Assembly (NCBI GenBank): GCA_030544185.1
Contig: JAUNRO010000007.1
Location: 1 to 18,508 of the forward strand
DNA: 18,508 bases
Direction: 5' to 3'
From: Propionibacteriaceae bacterium
GTDB taxonomy: Bacteria; Actinomycetota; Actinomycetes; Propionibacteriales; Propionibacteriaceae
This document shows positions 6,430-13,278 of this stretch, in pieces. Both the position numbers and the translations under genes were made by a program. A model generated the notes under the pieces. It saw only the letters and a list, made by a program, of their open reading frames with translations. It was not told where the DNA came from and did no database searches. Positions within the stretch are counted from its first letter, which is position 1, and the number at the start of each line of letters is the position of its first letter.

Positions 6430-9351
6430 ATGTCACGCACCGAAGCGTCTCCGCTTGAGCCTCTGCACGCGGTCACGCTCCCGTGGCGCACAGGGCTGGC
6501 GCTCTCGCTGATCGTCACCGCGTTTCTGGTGCTCAGCGAGCTCGATCGGCTCAGCGGACAACTCCCGGCCACCGATGGAACGATCCACTCCCTCGGCGAG
6601 CTCGTCGGCCCGCGCACGTCCAATGCCGCGTGGGTGGCGGTGCTGAACGATCCGACGGGGGTGATGGGCCGGCTGCTGGGCGCGCATCTGGTCGCGGACA
6701 CGCTGCTCGTGCTGACGTACGCCTGGCTGGGCCTCGCTCTCGCCCGGCGCACCCCGCCGTGGTCCCGGGTGGGCACGGCGCTGCTGGTCACGGGACTGGT
6801 CGACCTGACCGAGAACCTGTTGATCGCAGCGGCTTCCCGCGCCCACGGACTGGTGCCGCTCGTGGTGGTCGTGACGCTGCTGAAGTGGGCCGGCATCGCG
6901 GTCACCGTGGTCATCGCGGCGATGGCAGTGCAGCGCACCCGGCCCCTGGTCCGGGCTTGGCTGGGCATGGCCAGGTTCGCGTTGCGGATCCAGCGGTTCT
7001 CCCTGCTCGTGCTCGCGGTGCTCGTCGGGCTGTCGCTCGTCCCGCGCGACGGTGTCTTCGATCAGCTCCCGGACATCCAGCGGTCCTGGCCGGAGTCGGC
7101 CCGCGGGCTGGGCCAGTTCGCGGCCGCTGTGGGCGTGCTCGTGGTGATGAGCGTGGCAGCCTTCGTGCTCGGCCGGCTGCGCAGCCAGCATCTGTTCGAC
7201 GAACGGGCCCGCGGCCCGGTGGCCCGACCGCCCTATCCGCTGGCGTTCTGGCTCATCGCGCCCGCCGTGGCCTGGCTGCTCGCGCTGGCGAATCCCCGCG
7301 ACGTGCTCTGGGGCCGGCTCATCACCGTCACCGTGGTGATCGTGGCTCTGGCCGCGATCTCCTTCGCCCTGCGGTGCGCGCACCAGCCGGCCTGGCTGGA
7401 GGACACCCGCCCGCTGGACCGGACCCGGATCGATGCCGCCGCCGCGACGGGAGACCTGGTCGCGGTCGGCCTGATCGCCGCTTCGGGGGCCGGGCTGGTC
7501 CGGGCATTCATCGGCCCGCTCGTTCTGGGACTGGTCCCTGCGGTTGCCACCGCCTTCACGGTCCTCGGCATCGTGGCCGCGATCGCCAGCTGGCCTGCCG
7601 CAGCCTGGCTCATCCATCGGCTGGACCGCCTCGATGCCCCCGCCGGGCCGTGGTGGTATCGCCTCCTCACCCCCGGTGTCGACTGGCAGCGCCCTCGCGG
7701 CCTCGTGTCTGTCTTGTCGATCGCCGGTGGGCTCGGGCTGCTGACGGTGGCGATCTGGCCGGGGATCGCCGGGGCCGTCGGGGTCTCGGCCACCGTTCTG
7801 CTCGCCGCCGGCCTGATCGCGCTGTTCGTGGGCGGCCTGGTGGTCCTGGGCCAGGACCTGCGCCCGCCGGAAGCGCTCGATCGGCTCGGGTTCCGGACCA
7901 CCCCGGTCGCGCTGCTGCTCATCGGGTTGCTCCTGCTGGCCAACCTCTCCCCGGCCAGCACCCGGATCCACGGCCTGCGGACGCTCCCGGGGGAGCTGCC
8001 CGAACGGCCCTCGCTCAGTCAAGCCTTCGAGACCTGGCTGAGGACGACCGATGGCTGCGGCCGGGACCTCGGGGGCGGGCTGCGCTGGCGCCCGTTGCTG
8101 TTGTATGCCGCCGAGGGCGGCGGGGTGCGCGCCGCCTATTGGACCGCGAGCGCCATCGATGCGATCGCCGCCACCGACGCGGACTGTGCGCAGGCGTTCC
8201 TGTCGGGTGGCGCCTCCGGTGGTGCGGTCGGGCTCACCGTCGCCCAGGTGTCCGAGCCCGGCGAGGCCGGGCACGCGGTCACGGCGCTCAGCCGGTCCGA
8301 CGCCTTGGCGCGAGCTTCGCTGGGGATGTTCGTCCGCGACGTGCTGCGCGCCGGCACCGGCCTGCCGTTGACCACGCCGGGGCAGGATCCACAGTGGCAG
8401 GACCGCGCCGCGCTCATCGAGCGAGCCTGGGAGCAGACCGTCCCCGCGCTCAATGCGGCGTACCTCGATCCCCGCCAGCCCGGCCCGCCCGGCAACCTGA
8501 TCCTCAACACCACGGCTGTGAGCAGCGGGTGTCGCACCTATCTCAGTCAGCTGGCGCTGCCGAGCGGTGCCGCGACGCCGCCGGCGGCGGGCGATTGCGA
8601 CGGCGACCGAACCCCGGGCGGGCGGAGCGTGGACTTCTTTGCGCATGATGCGGCTGCGCGCTGTGTGGGGCCCCTGCGGGCGTCGACGGCAGCGCTCACC
8701 GCGAGCCGGTTCCCCTATGTCACGCCGGCGGCGGCGGTCGGCTGCCCGGGGCAGGAACTGGACCAGCTGGTCGATGGTGGCTATGTCGAAAACACCGGCC
8801 TCGGCACGCTCGTGGATCTGTGGCCCGAGGTGTCGGCCCTGGTGCGCGAACACAACGATCGCGCGCTCGCTGGGACGGGGAGCGATCTGGTGGTCCCGAT
8901 GGTCGTCTTCCTGACCAACTCACCCGGCACGGACCTGGCCCCGCCGGGGCGCCCGATCACCGAGGAACTGCTGGTCCCGCCGGTGGCGTTCCTGCGGGCG
9001 GGTGGAGCGCAGGCGAGCCCGTCGGCGCTGTTGCAGCGACTGCGCGGAACGGCGTCGGCCGGTCTGTGGAGTGGTACGCCGCAGGAGCCGGCCCTCGACC
9101 GGTTGCCGCAGCGGCGGGTGTTCGTGGTCTATCCGGCGACGAGGCCGGCGCTCACGGCGCCGCTGGGGTGGACGCTGTCCGGGATGAGCCGTGCGTCGAT
9201 GGACCAGGCCCTGGCCCAGCAGCGTCAGGCACGGTGCGGGCGGGGGCTGCGGGCTCAAGATGCCGCCCGGCGCGTGGATCGGGCCTCGGCCGAGTTGGTG
9301 TGCGAACGGGGCTATGGGGTCCTCGGTGATCTCGTGGGCGAGTTGCGGTGA
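6430..9351 (+). CDS. Membrane-anchored patatin-like Ser-Asp lipid hydrolase
   Basis: This 973-residue protein has two parts. Residues about 20-510 hold roughly 12-13 hydrophobic helices with few soluble loops. Residues about 545-970 form a patatin-like hydrolase domain. The catalytic parts are an oxyanion-hole loop GGGVR (563-567), the nucleophile elbow G-A-S-G-G with Ser596, and D-G-G with Asp782 as the second member of the dyad. Patatin-like enzymes cleave acyl esters of phospholipids, so this is probably a membrane phospholipase or acylhydrolase; substrate and the side of the membrane are unknown. Several Cys residues lie in the hydrolase half. GAGAGG lies 6 nt before the ATG. The 73-bp gap after the HAD gene is AT-richer than its surroundings and may hold a promoter. 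A strong terminator follows. Confidence 0.85.
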   Translation: MSRTEASPLEPLHAVTLPWRTGLALSLIVTAFLVLSELDRLSGQLPATDGTIHSLGELVGPRTSNAAWVAVLNDPTGVMGRLLGAHLVADTLLVLTYAWLGLALARRTPPWSRVGTALLVTGLVDLTENLLIAAASRAHGLVPLVVVVTLLKWAGIAVTVVIAAMAVQRTRPLVRAWLGMARFALRIQRFSLLVLAVLVGLSLVPRDGVFDQLPDIQRSWPESARGLGQFAAAVGVLVVMSVAAFVLGRLRSQHLFDERARGPVARPPYPLAFWLIAPAVAWLLALANPRDVLWGRLITVTVVIVALAAISFALRCAHQPAWLEDTRPLDRTRIDAAAATGDLVAVGLIAASGAGLVRAFIGPLVLGLVPAVATAFTVLGIVAAIASWPAAAWLIHRLDRLDAPAGPWWYRLLTPGVDWQRPRGLVSVLSIAGGLGLLTVAIWPGIAGAVGVSATVLLAAGLIALFVGGLVVLGQDLRPPEALDRLGFRTTPVALLLIGLLLLANLSPASTRIHGLRTLPGELPERPSLSQAFETWLRTTDGCGRDLGGGLRWRPLLLYAAEGGGVRAAYWTASAIDAIAATDADCAQAFLSGGASGGAVGLTVAQVSEPGEAGHAVTALSRSDALARASLGMFVRDVLRAGTGLPLTTPGQDPQWQDRAALIERAWEQTVPALNAAYLDPRQPGPPGNLILNTTAVSSGCRTYLSQLALPSGAATPPAAGDCDGDRTPGGRSVDFFAHDAAARCVGPLRASTAALTASRFPYVTPAAAVGCPGQELDQLVDGGYVENTGLGTLVDLWPEVSALVREHNDRALAGTGSDLVVPMVVFLTNSPGTDLAPPGRPITEELLVPPVAFLRAGGAQASPSALLQRLRGTASAGLWSGTPQEPALDRLPQRRVFVVYPATRPALTAPLGWTLSGMSRASMDQALAQQRQARCGRGLRAQDAARRVDRASAELVCERGYGVLGDLVGELR

Positions 9352-9361
9352 GGGGGGCCGG

Positions 9362-9415
9362 GAAAACGAAACGACCCGGGCGCCCGCCGCGATCAACGGC
9401 GTGGCGCCCGGGTCG
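9362..9415 (-). terminator. Strong hairpin terminator between convergent patatin and whiB-like genes
   Basis: A perfect 13-bp stem (9372-9384 with 9403-9415) continues inward as a 5-bp stem (9385-9389 with 9397-9401) with one bulged T and a 7-nt loop. On the minus strand the hairpin is followed by TTTCGTTTT, a good T-rich tail for the whiB-like gene. On the plus strand it lies 20 bp after the patatin stop and may also stop that transcript, though no T-run follows in that direction. Confidence 0.88.
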
Positions 9416-9437
9416 GATGCCGCGGGTCGAGTCTTGG

Positions 9438-10010
9438 TCAGGCGGCTCGGCGGACCGAGCCGGGGGCGACGACCTGGCGGAAAACCGCCATGACCTCGGC
9501 GAGCGTGGGCAGCGGACGCTGCGAAACGCGCGACCGATTCGCTTCGTTGCGGTGCCGGCGGAGGTGGCGCTTGACGGTGGACAGCGAGCACCCGAGACGA
9601 TGAGCGAGGGTCTCCAGGCTCTCGTGCGGGTTGGCGTTGCGCAGCCGGACGACCTCGTCGTGATTGACGTGGCGGTGGCGGGCGGTGATGCCGGCCAGGG
9701 TGTCGAGGTCCTCCGGAGTGACGGTGATGGCCAGTCGCGAACGGATCTCCGCGCGCTGGCGGGCGGTGGTCGCTCCGGCATAGCCGGCGACATCGTGCTT
9801 GACCACTGCGTTATAGAGGCACTGCTGCATCAGCGGGCAGGCCCGGCAGATGTTCTCAGCCTTGCGGGTGAGCATCAGGTATTGACGCTGCTGGTCGCTG
9901 GGCGCGGAAGCGGTGGGCGGCTCCTCCAGCAGCGGGTGCTGGAACAGGGCGGCGAACTCGAGGCACCCCTGCGTGGTCGACTCGGTGCGAGTAGTGGTCG
10001 CGGCGCTCAT
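9438..10010 (-). CDS. WhiB-family regulator with C-terminal helix-turn-helix extension
   Basis: This 190-residue protein has the four-cysteine pattern that binds a [4Fe-4S] cluster in WhiB proteins: Cys16, then C55-x2-C58-x5-C64. The usual GVWGG turn after the cluster is replaced by AGYAGATT (75-82), although the following charged helix RQRAEIR is kept. Unlike short WhiB proteins it continues with a second domain. Residues about 118-153 include SLETLAHRLGCSLSTVKRHL, which reads as a helix-turn-helix of the LuxR/sigma-4 kind, with a basic tail. Canonical WhiB proteins act with the primary sigma factor; this one may contact DNA itself, which is inference. I chose the ATG at 10010 because it starts just before the first cysteine. 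The best upstream purine run, AAGGGG, is 12 nt away, so the start is less certain. A GTG at 10124 is in frame. Confidence 0.88.
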   Translation of the reverse strand: MSAATTTRTESTTQGCLEFAALFQHPLLEEPPTASAPSDQQRQYLMLTRKAENICRACPLMQQCLYNAVVKHDVAGYAGATTARQRAEIRSRLAITVTPEDLDTLAGITARHRHVNHDEVVRLRNANPHESLETLAHRLGCSLSTVKRHLRRHRNEANRSRVSQRPLPTLAEVMAVFRQVVAPGSVRRAA

Positions 10011-10126
10011 GGTTGCTGTGATCCCCTTGTCTTGTTCGTCGTTTCCGAAAGATCCGACGGGGGACAGCGGCCCCCTGGTTCCACCGATGTGCCCATCAAT
10101 TTCAGGGCAATGCTTCCATGTCACAA
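10011..10126 (-). promoter_or_regulatory. Probable promoter and structured leader of the WhiB-like gene
   Basis: TTGTGA (10126-10121) and TGAAAT (10104-10099) form a -35/-10 pair with 16-bp spacing. They would give a leader of roughly 80 nt. Inside the leader GGGGG (10059-10063) and CCCCC (10071-10075) can pair around a 7-nt loop. This fits a regulated leader but could be chance in GC-rich DNA. Confidence 0.35.
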
Positions 10127-10165
10127 GGCTCGCAAACAGTGGCTGTTCACACGCCGAGAAGAGAT

Positions 10166-10216
10166 AGGCCGCGCTACCCGTCTTGCGGTGGGTGCGCGGC
10201 CTCAGTGAAGACTGAG
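10166..10216 (-). terminator. Hairpins in the gap between bpa-like and whiB-like genes
   Basis: AGGCCGCGC (10166-10174) pairs with GCGCGGCCT (10194-10202), and an inner ACCC/GGGT stem (10176-10179 with 10190-10193) extends it. On the minus strand it is followed by TATCTCTTCTC, a fair terminator tail for the bpa-like gene, whose stop is about 88 bp away. A second small hairpin, CTCAGT (10201-10206) with ACTGAG (10211-10216), overlaps the foot of the first, so only one can form fully. I find no gene in the 279-bp gap 10011-10289. Confidence 0.55.
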
Positions 10217-10289
10217 CATGAATACTCAGGAAAGGGGTGGTTGCCCGGGGGTGGCTCGGGTGACGGCTTGGTGCCTTCGTGATTTCTTC

Positions 10290-10898
10290 TTAGAGATACA
10301 TCCCGGACCCCCCTGGCTTGCCGCCGGCCGGCCCGGGTCCTTGGTGCGGGGCGGGCGGCTGACCTTCTCCGATCTGTACGCCCGCAGGGAGCGCCCGGCG
10401 CATCTGTTCCAGCTGGGCACGGGCGGCCATCTGCTGGGCGAACAGCGCGGTCTGGATGCCGTGGAACAGGCCCTCCAGCCAGCCCACCAGCTGAGCCTGC
10501 ACGATGCGCAGCTCCGCATCCGTTGGCGTGGCGTTCTCGGCGAACGGCTCGGTGATCCGCTCCAGCTCGTCGGCGAGCTTGGGGTCGAGCCCGGCCTTCA
10601 GCTCCTCGATCGACGTCCCATAGACCTCGCCCAGCCGCTTGCGGGACGCATCGTCCAACGGGCTGGCCTTGATCTCGTCGAGCAGCTTCTGGGTCATGGT
10701 CGCGATCCGCATCACCTTGTCGGGCTCCGGGACCATGTCGGTGACCGAATCGGGGTTCTTGCCCTCGTCATCGGGCGCGTTCTCGACAGCCATGCCCTGC
10801 GGCCCGACCACATAGAACTGGCCGTCCGAGGTCTGCCCCGCGACCACTTTGGCGCGGTCGTCGTCGTTCGGCTTCTCGTCGGGTCGCTGTTCAGTCAT
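10290..10898 (-). CDS. bpa: Bacterial proteasome activator (Bpa/PafE-like)
   Basis: This 202-residue soluble protein begins MTEQRPDEKP and has a helical core from about residue 55 to 170. It ends in a Gly/Pro-rich tail closing with GSGMYL. Bpa/PafE proteins form rings that open the 20S proteasome gate without ATP, using a C-terminal Gly-x-Tyr-Leu tail that docks on the alpha ring; the mycobacterial protein ends GQYL. Here the position before Tyr is Met. The open frame continues upstream to 10964, but ATG 10898 is preferred because TAGACT lies 7 nt before it, as for a leaderless mRNA, and the longer form would overlap the divergent gene. The presence of this gene predicts a 20S proteasome elsewhere in the genome. 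Confidence 0.88.
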   Translation of the reverse strand: MTEQRPDEKPNDDDRAKVVAGQTSDGQFYVVGPQGMAVENAPDDEGKNPDSVTDMVPEPDKVMRIATMTQKLLDEIKASPLDDASRKRLGEVYGTSIEELKAGLDPKLADELERITEPFAENATPTDAELRIVQAQLVGWLEGLFHGIQTALFAQQMAARAQLEQMRRALPAGVQIGEGQPPAPHQGPGPAGGKPGGSGMYL

Positions 10899-10922
10899 GC
10901 GCGTCAGTCTAGGCTTGGGGTC
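10899..10922. promoter_or_regulatory. 24-bp bidirectional promoter with two -10 boxes sharing one TA
   Basis: The centre reads AGTCTAGGCT (10906-10915). Read leftward it gives TAGACT, 7 nt from the bpa ATG; read rightward it gives TAGGCT, 7 nt from the ATG at 10923. The two boxes share T10910-A10911. No good -35 is seen either way, and each -35 position falls inside the opposite gene's coding start. Confidence 0.65.
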
Positions 10923-11171
10923 ATGGCAGAGGTACGCAAGGTCACCCCGGGGCGCGGTGGGCACATCGCGCAGGCGATTGAGAAGGCGATGGGCGAGTCC
11001 GTCCGGCCCAACACGCCCGGCGCCCCGCCCGATCCGTCCCGTGGGCGCGCGGTTCCGCCCGCTCCGGCGGCTCCACTCACCGCGTCGACATTCCTGACCA
11101 GCGCCGCCTTCTTGGTGCCGGCCGAACCGGAGCCGGAGACGAAGGACACCGGCGAGGAGTCCCGGGCCTAA
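10923..11171 (+). CDS. Small protein of unknown function, divergent from bpa
   Basis: The 82-residue product begins MAEVRKVTPGRGGHIAQAIE. It has a short basic, probably helical N-terminal third, a Pro/Ala-rich middle, a moderately hydrophobic patch (TASTFLTSAAFLVPA) and an acidic C terminus ending GEESRA. I recognise no domain. Reasons to believe it is real are the -10 box 7 nt before its ATG, shared head to head with bpa, and a stop codon that overlaps the convergent MFS stop by only 4 bp. The open frame extends far upstream over bpa, but that part is antisense shadow. A role with the proteasome activator is only a guess from position. Confidence 0.6.
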   Translation: MAEVRKVTPGRGGHIAQAIEKAMGESVRPNTPGAPPDPSRGRAVPPAPAAPLTASTFLTSAAFLVPAEPEPETKDTGEESRA

Positions 11172-12358
11172 CCGACCAGGCTCGGCTCACGGGGTGGAGT
11201 GCGGTGGCGGATGCGCAGGAGAATTCCCGCCGCCAGCGCCAGGGCGAGCGTGATCCCGCCCCCTGCCAGGAATCCCGCGCCCCAGCCGGAGCCGTCGATC
11301 GCGAGCCCGACGGCGGGCGCGGCGAGCGCCGATCCGGCCGTGAGCGCCGAGCCATGCCAGCCGAACGCCTCACCGCGGAAGCGTTCCGGGACGATCCGGG
11401 ACAGGGCCTCCGAGGTCGCGGTGAAACACGGCGCGCAGAACAGCCCGGCGAGAAACAGCCAGCCCGCCATCGCGGCAGCCGACTCAGCGAGCGCGACCGG
11501 CATGGTGGCCGTGCCGAGCGCGGCCACGACCAGCCAGGGCGCGATGGGCCGGGACATCGCACCGAACGCCAGGCCGCCGATCGCGGACCCGAGGCCCCAG
11601 ACAGCGAGCACGATGCCGATCGAGCCGGGCTCGCCGAGGCTGCGCAGACCGGCGATGACCGACAGGTCGGTCGCGGTGAGCGCGATCGTGGCGGCGATGG
11701 TCAGGGCGAAGATGCCCAGGACGGCCGGGGACACCCAGCGGCTGGCCGGCGCCTGCGCCGTGGGATCGGTCTGGGCCCGGCGGAGCGGCGGGTTCACCGC
11801 GAAGATGACCGCGCCGCCGGCGACGCACAGCAGTTGGAAGACCATCAGGGTCCACGACGTGCCCCACGAGTGCGCGATCCACACGGCCAGGGCGGGGCCG
11901 GCCATGAAGCAGATCTCGGCCAACACCGAATCCAGTGCCAGCGCAGCCTTGTGATGGGCCGGCTCGACGGCACCCAGCAGGGCCTGGCGGATCAGCGCGA
12001 ACACCGGAACCGCGAACAGTCCGGCGACGATGACGAGCGCGAGCAGCACGCCATAGGAGCTCCAGGGTGCGATCACCCAGCAGATCGGCACGATGATCAG
12101 CGACGGCAGGAGCGTGCGCCGCAGCCCGTATCTGTCGAGCAGGCGGCCCCGCCAGGGCCCGGACACCCCGATGGCCGCCGTCGCGGCCATGCTCACCAGG
12201 CCGGCCGCCGAATAGCGCGGGTCCAACCGCTCGACCACGTGCAGCGTGAGCAGCACCGTCGCGCCGAAGAAGGGCGCGCGGCAGATCAGCCCCAGGATCA
12301 GGACCGCCCGCGCCGTGGGCACGGCCCACACGGCGCGATAACCAGCGAACGACGTCAC
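11168..12358 (-). CDS. MFS transporter, probable drug or metabolite exporter
   Basis: This 396-residue inner-membrane protein has about 12 hydrophobic helices in two halves, joined by a polar linker near residues 195-210 (RRAQTDPTAQAPASRW). The loop after helix 2 has WRGRLLDRYGLRRTL, a form of the MFS motif A. No substrate-specific motif is visible; this layout is common among exporters with broad or unknown substrates. The GTG at 12358 has no Shine-Dalgarno, but TAGCCT 6 nt upstream with GCGACA 17 bp before it forms a credible leaderless promoter. Its stop overlaps that of the small convergent gene by 4 bp. Confidence 0.85.
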   Translation of the reverse strand: MTSFAGYRAVWAVPTARAVLILGLICRAPFFGATVLLTLHVVERLDPRYSAAGLVSMAATAAIGVSGPWRGRLLDRYGLRRTLLPSLIIVPICWVIAPWSSYGVLLALVIVAGLFAVPVFALIRQALLGAVEPAHHKAALALDSVLAEICFMAGPALAVWIAHSWGTSWTLMVFQLLCVAGGAVIFAVNPPLRRAQTDPTAQAPASRWVSPAVLGIFALTIAATIALTATDLSVIAGLRSLGEPGSIGIVLAVWGLGSAIGGLAFGAMSRPIAPWLVVAALGTATMPVALAESAAAMAGWLFLAGLFCAPCFTATSEALSRIVPERFRGEAFGWHGSALTAGSALAAPAVGLAIDGSGWGAGFLAGGGITLALALAAGILLRIRHRTPPREPSLVG

Positions 12359-12393
12359 TCCCGCAGGCTATGGCTTGGCTCCGACACTGTCGC
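12359..12393 (-). promoter_or_regulatory. Probable leaderless promoter of the MFS exporter gene
   Basis: On the minus strand GCGACA (12393-12388) and TAGCCT (12370-12365) are separated by 17 bp, and the -10 box ends 6 nt before the GTG at 12358. This is the best complete -35/-10 pair among the leaderless candidates in the window. Confidence 0.6.
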
Positions 12394-12423
12394 CTCGGTT
12401 TCGGCCTTGACCGGTTCGAGGGC

Positions 12424-13269
12424 TCAGGTGTCAGACAGCCCCAACCGCTGCGCGACCTCGGCCAGCACCTCCGGATCACCCGCATAGGGCCACCCCGCCC
12501 GCGGCCAGGTCGTCACCACATCGGTGAACCCGAGCTCCTGAGCGCGGCCGATCTGGTCCAGGCAGAACTCCGCGCTGGTGAGCGAAAACTGCGGCGCGGA
12601 GTCGAGATAGAGATAGCGGTCGATTCCCTCGCCGCCGGCGTCGGTGACCCGTTGGCTCAGCGTCCCCACGTTGCGCCACCAGTCCGCCAGCGTCTGTCCG
12701 CCGAGGCCGGTGGTGGCCCAGGCGCCGCGCTCGACGGCCAGCTCGATCGCCTTCGGCCCGGTGGCCGCGACGATCAACGGGGGAGGGGTGAGGCCGAGGC
12801 CCGCCACGTTGCGATAGTCGACGGCGCGATAAAACTCCCCGTCGTGGTGCACATGGTCCTCGCTCAACCCGCGCTCGAGCACATCAAGGAATTCGCGCAG
12901 TCTCCGCGTCCGCTGCCCGCGCGTCAGCGCCTCCCCGAGGACGTGCGCATCGGGCTCCCCGCCCGACCCGACGCCGCACAGGATCCGGCCGCCCGAGGTG
13001 TCCTGGAGGCCCACCAGCTCGCGGGCGAACGTGAGCGGGTGGCGGAAGTTGGGCGAGGCCACCCAATAGCCCAGCGGGATCCGCTCGGTCACCACCGCGG
13101 CGGCGGCCATGGTGACGACCGTGGAATACCAGGCGTGGTCGTTCAGCGGGTCCCAGGTGAGGTGGTCATAGGTCCAGGCGTGATGGAAGCCGAGTCGTTC
13201 GACTTCGCGCCATGCGGGCCCGGCCTCGGCCCAGGGCAGATCCGTCAGGATGCAGACACCGACACGCAC
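12424..13269 (-). CDS. LLM-class (luciferase-like) oxidoreductase, probably F420-dependent
   Basis: This 281-residue cytosolic enzyme has the luciferase-like TIM-barrel pattern. It has an N-terminal strand MRVGVCILT, then ERLGFHHAWTYDHL (family-typical D-H pair after the first helix), a conserved GGRILCGVGSGGEPD segment at about 93-107, and a strand PPLIVAATGPKAIELA followed by an ARGAWATTG-like stretch. The closest actinobacterial relatives usually use coenzyme F420, though flavin use cannot be excluded. The substrate is unknown. AGGAG lies 6 nt before the GTG at 13269 and overlaps the stop codon of the quinone oxidoreductase gene, which ends 9 bp upstream, so the two form an operon. Confidence 0.9.
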   Translation of the reverse strand: MRVGVCILTDLPWAEAGPAWREVERLGFHHAWTYDHLTWDPLNDHAWYSTVVTMAAAAVVTERIPLGYWVASPNFRHPLTFARELVGLQDTSGGRILCGVGSGGEPDAHVLGEALTRGQRTRRLREFLDVLERGLSEDHVHHDGEFYRAVDYRNVAGLGLTPPPLIVAATGPKAIELAVERGAWATTGLGGQTLADWWRNVGTLSQRVTDAGGEGIDRYLYLDSAPQFSLTSAEFCLDQIGRAQELGFTDVVTTWPRAGWPYAGDPEVLAEVAQRLGLSDT

Positions 13270-13278
13270 AGCCGACTC

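Noticed and set aside
6433..8853. 806-codon open frame on the minus strand opposite the patatin gene
   Set aside because: Composition is Arg/Gly/Pro/Gln-rich without recognisable domains, typical of the antisense frame of a high-GC gene; the plus-strand gene has clear catalytic motifs and a ribosome site.
10218..10922. Plus-strand extension of the 82-residue protein across bpa
   Set aside because: This part is antisense to a recognised gene; the -10 box and ATG at 10923 define a compact gene instead.
11204..12487. 427-codon open frame on the plus strand opposite the MFS exporter
   Set aside because: Hydrophilic Arg/Gly/Gln-rich sequence, the expected mirror of a membrane protein in high-GC DNA.
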